Origin: Limosilactobacillus caecicola
Lineage (GTDB): Bacteria; Bacillota; Bacilli; Lactobacillales; Lactobacillaceae
Assembly (NCBI RefSeq): GCF_943192935.1
Contig: NZ_CALPCI010000002.1
Span: forward strand, 124,001 to 188,000
Length of the DNA stretch: 64,000 bases
Direction of reading: 5' to 3'
Position 1 is the stretch's first letter. Every line of letters starts with the position of its first letter. The notes beneath the pieces were generated by a model. It was given only the letters and a program-made list of their open reading frames with translations, was not told the origin of the DNA and made no database searches. Below, piece by piece: positions 58,873 through 64,000 of this stretch. Both the position numbers and the translations under genes were made by a program.

Positions 58873-59610
58873 ATGAGTGACGTCAAACAATTTCAAAAGG
58901 TGCTGGAGGCCCTGCAGAAGTCACCAGCATACCAAAAGGGTAATCGCGATGTTTTTGGACTGGATCAGGTTACCTATCAACCAAACTCGCCGTTAAACGG
59001 GAAACGACTCGCGGTTCTTGGTTCATCAATTACCTATGGTTTTGCAGCGCACGGGGTAGCATTCAGTGATTACTTGCAAGTTCACGATGGAATGTTCTGC
59101 ACAAAATCCGCGATATCTGGTACGACCTTAGCGGGTGATGATCAAGAAGGTTATCTTTATCGTTTAAAGCATGATTTTACGGCAGCAAACTATGATGCGG
59201 TAATGTGTCAGCTTTCGACTAACGATGATCGGCAAGGAAAGCCAGTGGGGAAAATCACACCAAATGATCAGCGTGATGACTTTGATACTGAGACAACGAT
59301 TGGCGCAATTGAAGAAGTTTGTGCTTACGTTGCGCAACACTGGCACTGTCCGTTGATCTTCTTTACTTGTCCGCAGTTGCAGCCGGCCGCCAATTACGAG
59401 CAATTGATTGATCAATTGCAACAATTGCATGCTAAGTGGGGGGTTAAAATCATTGACCTGTACCATGATCAAGGGGCCAATGCCAGTTTGAAAGCACGGC
59501 CCAATGCAATGTTTGACGCCATTCACCCGACTCAGGAAGGGTACTTAAAGGTTTGGCTACCTGTCATCGAACAACAATTAATGAACATTTTGGGATATAG
59601 GCATAAATGA
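58873..59610 (+). CDS. SGNH/GDSL hydrolase
   Basis: 245 residues. AVLGSSITYGFAA (nucleophile Ser, about 50), oxyanion Gly in SGTTLAGDDQEG, CQLSTNDDRQ (Asn block III), and DAIHPTQEGY (catalytic Asp and His). Cytoplasmic, as there is no signal peptide. Esterase or deacetylase on an unknown small substrate. GGGAGG 8-9 nt before the ATG; lone gene. Confidence 0.85.
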   Translation: MSDVKQFQKVLEALQKSPAYQKGNRDVFGLDQVTYQPNSPLNGKRLAVLGSSITYGFAAHGVAFSDYLQVHDGMFCTKSAISGTTLAGDDQEGYLYRLKHDFTAANYDAVMCQLSTNDDRQGKPVGKITPNDQRDDFDTETTIGAIEEVCAYVAQHWHCPLIFFTCPQLQPAANYEQLIDQLQQLHAKWGVKIIDLYHDQGANASLKARPNAMFDAIHPTQEGYLKVWLPVIEQQLMNILGYRHK

Positions 59611-59664
59611 TGACTAACAGTTCACGAGTTGTTAACATTCGTCAATTTAATTGGAGGTTTGCAA

Positions 59665-61053
59665 ATGTCAGAATATCGTACTGAAGAAGATACGTTAGGT
59701 CCCGTCAAGATTCCTGCTAGTGCATTATGGGGACCCCAGACTGAACGGAGCCGGAATAATTTTCCAACTGGTCAATATATGCCATTAGCAATTATTCGTG
59801 CTCTTTTGAACATTAAGAAGGCAGCTGCTTTAGCCAACGTGGAAACTAAAGCAATTTCCGACGAAAAGGGTCACTTAATCGTTAAGGCAGTTGACGAGTT
59901 GTTGGCATTAGATGATGAGAAATTACGGAAAGATTTCCCATTAAAGGTCTATCAAACTGGTTCTGGTACTCAAACCAACATGAACACGAACGAAGTAGTT
60001 GCGCACAAGGCTCACGAAATCAATCCTAAGATTGAAATCTTACCTAATGATGATGTTAACAAGGGTCAAAGTTCTAACGACACCTTCCCGACGGCCATGA
60101 ATGTAGTCGCCTTGGAAGCCTTGAATAAATTGAGGCCAGCTGTTCAACACTTAATCGATGAATTAAAGGTTAAACAAGATCAGTACATGAAAACTGTTAA
60201 AGTTGGTCGGACGCACTTACAAGATGCTGTGCCATTGACTTTTGGCCAAGAACTTTCAGGCTATGTTGCTTCACTTGAACACGACCTTCGATACATCAAG
60301 ACGTTGGAACCAACCCTTGAAGAATTAGCAATTGGTGGGACTGCGGTTGGGACTGGCTTAAACGCTGCTGAAGGAATGCCGGAGAAGATTGCTGAAAAGT
60401 TAAGCGAGGTTTATGGTTTAGACTTAACCGCTGATTCTAACAAGTTCTACGGGTTAGCTAACCACTCTGGCTTAAATGTTGTTCATGGTGCTTTGAAAAC
60501 CTTAGCTGCGGATATGTTTAAGTTAGCTCAAGACATTCGGTTCCTAGCTTCAGGTCCCCGGGCTGGTTATGGTGAATTAAACATTCCAGCTAACGAACCA
60601 GGCTCCTCAATCATGCCCGGTAAGGTTAACCCGACCCAAGCAGAAGCAGTGACGATGGCCGCTATTCGGGTCTTTGGTAATGATACTGTGGTAACTATGG
60701 CTTCATCACAAGGTAACTTTGAAATGAATGTTTATAAACCGGTTTTAATTGACGCCTTCCTGGAATCTGCTGACTTATTAACCGGAACAATTACTGGCTT
60801 TGCTGACAAGCTGATCCATGGGATGACGGTGAATGAAAAGCGGATGGCTGAATTAGTGGATAATTCCTTAATGACCGTTACTGCCCTTTCACCACATATC
60901 GGTTACCATGACAGTGCCAAGATTGCCCAAGCCGCTGATAAGGCTGGGAGCACTTTAAAGGATGCTGCCTTAAAGTCCGGTAAGTTAACCGAAGAACAAT
61001 ACGATAAATGGATGAATATGCTAAAGATGACCAACGTTGATCATCAGGATTAA
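59665..61053 (+). CDS. fumC: Fumarate hydratase class II
   Basis: 462 residues. GSSIMPGKVNPTQAEAVTM (fumarase/aspartase signature, about 317), SGTQTNMNTNEVVAHKA, NKGQSSNDTFPTAMN and VGRTHLQDAVPLT (active-site Thr-His). Interconverts fumarate and malate in the partial reductive TCA branch. GGAGG precedes ATG 59665. Convergent with marR. Confidence 0.95.
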   Translation: MSEYRTEEDTLGPVKIPASALWGPQTERSRNNFPTGQYMPLAIIRALLNIKKAAALANVETKAISDEKGHLIVKAVDELLALDDEKLRKDFPLKVYQTGSGTQTNMNTNEVVAHKAHEINPKIEILPNDDVNKGQSSNDTFPTAMNVVALEALNKLRPAVQHLIDELKVKQDQYMKTVKVGRTHLQDAVPLTFGQELSGYVASLEHDLRYIKTLEPTLEELAIGGTAVGTGLNAAEGMPEKIAEKLSEVYGLDLTADSNKFYGLANHSGLNVVHGALKTLAADMFKLAQDIRFLASGPRAGYGELNIPANEPGSSIMPGKVNPTQAEAVTMAAIRVFGNDTVVTMASSQGNFEMNVYKPVLIDAFLESADLLTGTITGFADKLIHGMTVNEKRMAELVDNSLMTVTALSPHIGYHDSAKIAQAADKAGSTLKDAALKSGKLTEEQYDKWMNMLKMTNVDHQD

Positions 61054-61139
61054 GATGTCAGCACGTCCAAAATTAAAAAGGGGTTGTGACATAATTCCTG
61101 AAAGATCGCTGTAACACGAACAGCGCGCAGTACAACAAT

Positions 61140-61176
61140 GGGCTCCAACATCCGGTAAAACCGAATGCTGGAGCCC
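61140..61176. terminator. Terminator between fumC and marR
   Basis: GGGCTCCAACATCCGG pairs with CCGAATGCTGGAGCCC (two mismatches) around AAAA-like loop. T content after it is low on the plus strand. Confidence 0.6.
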
Positions 61177-61193
61177 TATATTTATAGAACTGA

Positions 61194-61685
61194 TTAGATC
61201 AATTCACTCAATGCGGTGTAGTTAACATCGCGACCTTTGTAGTCATCAATCAATTTGTTGACGATGCGGTCTAATTCACGTTGGTCGTCTTCATTTAATG
61301 AACCGTAAGCTGCATCTGCGATTTTATCCCGCCGGTTGTCGAGACCTTCAGCCCACTTGCGACCTTTTTCGGTCAATTCAATGTGAAAATGGTGTTCGTC
61401 GATTTGCTTGGTGGTTGCCAGGTCGTTGTCGACAAGGGCCTTCACGCCATCATTGAATTCACTTGGCCGGAAGTCATGTTCAAAGATCAATTCAGAATTG
61501 GTCATGCCTTCACTGTGGTCGGCCAGAATTCCAATGATCCGCCGGTAAACTCGACTATTTGGAAAACCAGCTAATTGGTAGTCGTCACTTTGGGCTTGGG
61601 CCAAGTGAACAGACTTCTTGAGCATTTCTTGATACTTTTCAAATTTCTTGACGTCTAAGAACAATTGCGTCGTAAAGTTTTGCAT
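61194..61685 (-). CDS. MarR-family regulator
   Basis: 163 residues. RRIIGILADHSEGMTNSELI, FEHDFRPSEFNDGVKALVDN, then ELTEKGRKWAEGLD, the winged helix of MarR proteins. Ligand unknown. GGAGG precedes the start. AT-rich upstream region includes repeated GTAATT half-sites that could be its operator. Confidence 0.85.
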   Translation of the reverse strand: MQNFTTQLFLDVKKFEKYQEMLKKSVHLAQAQSDDYQLAGFPNSRVYRRIIGILADHSEGMTNSELIFEHDFRPSEFNDGVKALVDNDLATTKQIDEHHFHIELTEKGRKWAEGLDNRRDKIADAAYGSLNEDDQRELDRIVNKLIDDYKGRDVNYTALSELI

Positions 61686-61797
61686 TTTGATTCCTCCATT
61701 AATCGTAATTATGTAATTGCTTACAGTTTTAATTTTAGTGACAATTTAAGCCGCAAGTCAATTAACGCGTGGTTAATTTTTCGTGAGAATTTGTCAA

Positions 61798-64000
61798 TTA
61801 GTCATTGACGAGACGAATAAATCGTTGAATCTGGTCATTCGTGATCCCAGCCATTCCTAATGAACGGAGGGGAATATTAGCAAAAATCGCATCACTACCG
61901 TGACCCAGTAATGCAGCCAATTTTTGGTCGAGACCTGATTGCTGAAGGGCCTCTTCGATGCGCTGATTACCGGTTTGCCAAATTTCATGCACGTAGGTCT
62001 CACCTGTGATTTTGGCCAGTTGATCAGTGCCAATGGTGAGGTTAAATGACTTTTGGAGCCGAATATCCCGGGAGGAAGAACCAACCATCACCAGGTACTC
62101 GCCATTATCGGCTTCCCAAGTTCCAGTTGTTGAGTTATACCAAGCAAAAGACCGTCTTGGAAGAACCATGGTGACAGTTTGCGCTTGGCCAGGTTCTAGT
62201 GCAACTTTTGCAAAATCACGTAGTTCCTTAAGCGGCATTTCAACGGGACTAGTTTGATTACCGATGTAGAGTTGAGCGGTTTCTTTACCAGCGACATGAC
62301 CGGTATTCGTAACATTGAAGGACACGGTGACGGTATCAGGACCTGCTTTGATCTCTAAATGATCATAGGTAAAGTCGGTATAGCTCAAGCCGTGGCCAAA
62401 CGGGAAGAGGACGGGCAGGTGCTTTTTGTCGTAGTAACGGTAACCAACAAAGAGACCTTCATGGTAGTTTTCATTGGTTTGATCCTGGTTAAAGGAAAGG
62501 GCGGTGGGATTATCGGAGACCTTGATTGGGAAGGTTTCGGCTAACTTGCCGGATGGATTGACTTTACCTGTTAGAATATCCCAGGTAGCCTCTCCCACGG
62601 CTTCACCAGCGAGGTATGTTTCGACAACCGCTTGGACGTCATTAACCCACGGCATTTCAACGGCGGAACCATTCTGCAGGACGACCGTGACGTGCGGATT
62701 AACGTTGGCGACGGCCATGATAAGCTGGTTCTGGTTTTCGGGTAAGCACATGGCGGTTTTATCGAAACCTTCTGATTCCATTTCCTCTGGATAACCAGCG
62801 AAGATGATAACCCGATCACTTGCTGTCGCTGCTGCGATGGCCTGGTCGAAGAGGGCGGCGTCAGAGTCATCGTCTGCTAACGAGTAGCCCTGCACGTAGG
62901 TTACGTTGGTGGGCTTAGCGTCGAGGGGAGTTACGACCCGGACGGCGTTGACGTGTGAACTACCGCCACCTTGGTAGCGTGGCTGGGCAGCTAATTCACC
63001 GATCATAGCGACCGTTTCTTGATTAGGATGGAGGGGGAGTTCTTGTTGGTCATTTTTCAAAAGGACGATACTTTCGTCAGCCACCTGACGGGCAAAGCGG
63101 TGTTGAGCTTCTTTATCATAATCTTGGACCTGATCAGTTGCCGGTTGCCACTTTTCAACCATCTTGAGTACCCGCTCAACGGCAATATCTAAACGTGATT
63201 CTTGTAAGCGTCCTTCTTTAACGGCAGTGACGATTTCATCGATCGATGCTTGCCCCTTACCAGGCATTTCTAAGTCGAGTCCGGCTTTGATGGCGGCAAC
63301 GTGGTCGACTACGGCACCCCAATCTGACATCACGAGGCCATCAAATCCCCATTCATTACGTAAAATATCCGTCAACAGTCGTTGGTTATTAGAGACCTGG
63401 ACACCATTCAATTTATTGTATGAGCACATGATGGTGGCTGGATGAGCTTCCTTGACGATCCGTTCAAATTGGGAAAGGTAAATTTCACGCAACGTTCGTT
63501 CATCAATGTTTGAAGAAGATGTAAAACGTTCATTTTCGCGGTTATTTGCGGCAAAGTGTTTAACACTTACACCGACGCCTTGGCTTTGAACACCGTTGAC
63601 ATACGCCGTTGCTAATTTACCAGCAACCAATGGGTCTTCGGAAAAGTATTCAAAATTTCTGCCAGCCAAGGGACTGCGTTTGATGTTGACCCCAGGCCCG
63701 AGCAGGACGCCAAGGTCTTCAGCCCGCGCAGCGATTCCCAGTTGTTCACCTAACTGATGAAGAAGGCTTTCGTCAAATGAGCAGGCGGTCAAGGCAGAGG
63801 TTGGAAAAGCAACGGCTTTGACACTGTCGTTAATGCCAAGGGCATCAGCGCCGGCGGACTGCTTACGTAATCCTGATGGACCGTCCGTCATCATCATCGG
63901 TCTGACGTGTGAAACCTGAGCGGTAAACCAAAAATCATGACCGATTACTAAGCTGGCTTTTTCTGTTAAGGTTAATCCAGCAATGAAGTCGCGATCGATT
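61798..64000 (-). CDS. GH3 beta-glucosidase, 5' end beyond window
   Basis: At least 733 residues; the frame is open through 64000 and begins DRDFIAGLTLTEKASLVIGH, so only a few N-terminal codons are missing. GH3 N domain: PMMMTDGPSGLRKQ, VSVKHFAANNRENER, and the nucleophile Asp in GLVMSDWGAVVDH. GH3 C domain: EEMESEGFDK (acid/base Glu), then VVETYLAGEAVGEATWDILT. A fibronectin-III-like end follows (LPRRSFAWYN). No signal peptide is seen. Hydrolyses beta-glucosides, often plant aglycone conjugates. Shows the whole active site intact. Confidence 0.93.
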   Translation of the reverse strand, partial: IDRDFIAGLTLTEKASLVIGHDFWFTAQVSHVRPMMMTDGPSGLRKQSAGADALGINDSVKAVAFPTSALTACSFDESLLHQLGEQLGIAARAEDLGVLLGPGVNIKRSPLAGRNFEYFSEDPLVAGKLATAYVNGVQSQGVGVSVKHFAANNRENERFTSSSNIDERTLREIYLSQFERIVKEAHPATIMCSYNKLNGVQVSNNQRLLTDILRNEWGFDGLVMSDWGAVVDHVAAIKAGLDLEMPGKGQASIDEIVTAVKEGRLQESRLDIAVERVLKMVEKWQPATDQVQDYDKEAQHRFARQVADESIVLLKNDQQELPLHPNQETVAMIGELAAQPRYQGGGSSHVNAVRVVTPLDAKPTNVTYVQGYSLADDDSDAALFDQAIAAATASDRVIIFAGYPEEMESEGFDKTAMCLPENQNQLIMAVANVNPHVTVVLQNGSAVEMPWVNDVQAVVETYLAGEAVGEATWDILTGKVNPSGKLAETFPIKVSDNPTALSFNQDQTNENYHEGLFVGYRYYDKKHLPVLFPFGHGLSYTDFTYDHLEIKAGPDTVTVSFNVTNTGHVAGKETAQLYIGNQTSPVEMPLKELRDFAKVALEPGQAQTVTMVLPRRSFAWYNSTTGTWEADNGEYLVMVGSSSRDIRLQKSFNLTIGTDQLAKITGETYVHEIWQTGNQRIEEALQQSGLDQKLAALLGHGSDAIFANIPLRSLGMAGITNDQIQRFIRLVND

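Noticed and set aside
61080-61140. Possible dispersed repeat GGGGTTGTGACATAATTCC.
   Set aside because: Only one copy is visible in the window, so repeat status cannot be supported.

Overview
The window reads as chromosomal DNA of a heterofermentative lactic acid bacterium of the Lactobacillaceae, most likely a Limosilactobacillus or close relative. This rests on L-2-hydroxyisocaproate dehydrogenase, padC/padR, KxYKxGKxW/LPQTG surface proteins with Mub-type repeats, moderate GC, strong AGGAGG-type ribosome sites and the typical gene set. The species cannot be fixed from sequence alone. No rRNA, tRNA or CRISPR array was found.

Layout. 1-3.5 kb: 3' part of a YfhO-like membrane protein, a decayed tyrosine-kinase gene, and a divergent pair made of a small sigma factor and a possible ComK-like protein. 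3.5-5.4 kb: AT-rich accessory patch with two IS3-family remnants flanking a GyrI-like gene. 5.6-8.3 kb: an 892-residue LPQTG adhesin. 8.5-14.1 kb: a UvrA paralogue behind an SOS-box-like site, L-HicDH, MazG-like protein, and padC-padR with a textbook PadR operator. 14.2-19.1 kb: an atypical orphan response regulator divergent from pstSCAB-phoU, with 11-bp-phased TTTACA repeats (Pho box) between them. 19-25 kb: membrane protein, EF-G/TetM-like GTPase, glucose-1-dehydrogenase-like SDR, long YczE-type protein, esterase. 25-31 kb: orphan PTS IIC, DUF915 hydrolase, and a tightly packed acyltransferase-GT8-GT8-acyltransferase cassette.

31.7-57.4 kb is dominated by redox and detoxification genes: two flavodoxins, SDRs, NmrA-like proteins, four aldo/keto reductases, Zn-dependent alcohol dehydrogenase, Old Yellow Enzyme, GlcD-like flavoprotein, carboxymuconolactone decarboxylase, with MerR, two LysR, two Rrf2 and HxlR regulators. 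Two local regulons can be read from the DNA. Four promoters have the 19-bp spacer and AGTnnACT dyad of MerR-family control, at flavodoxin 1, flavodoxin 2-merR, the alcohol dehydrogenase and an aldo/keto reductase. Three promoters (SDR, acetyltransferase, CMD operon) carry an ATAAG-N5-CTTAT-like box exactly 36 bp upstream of the -35 start, next to a LysR gene. The region also holds a T-box-controlled aminotransferase and an Opu-type osmolyte ABC transporter on the minus strand.

57.5-64 kb returns to ordinary genes: rarA, an SGNH hydrolase, fumC, marR and a GH3 beta-glucosidase running off the window end.
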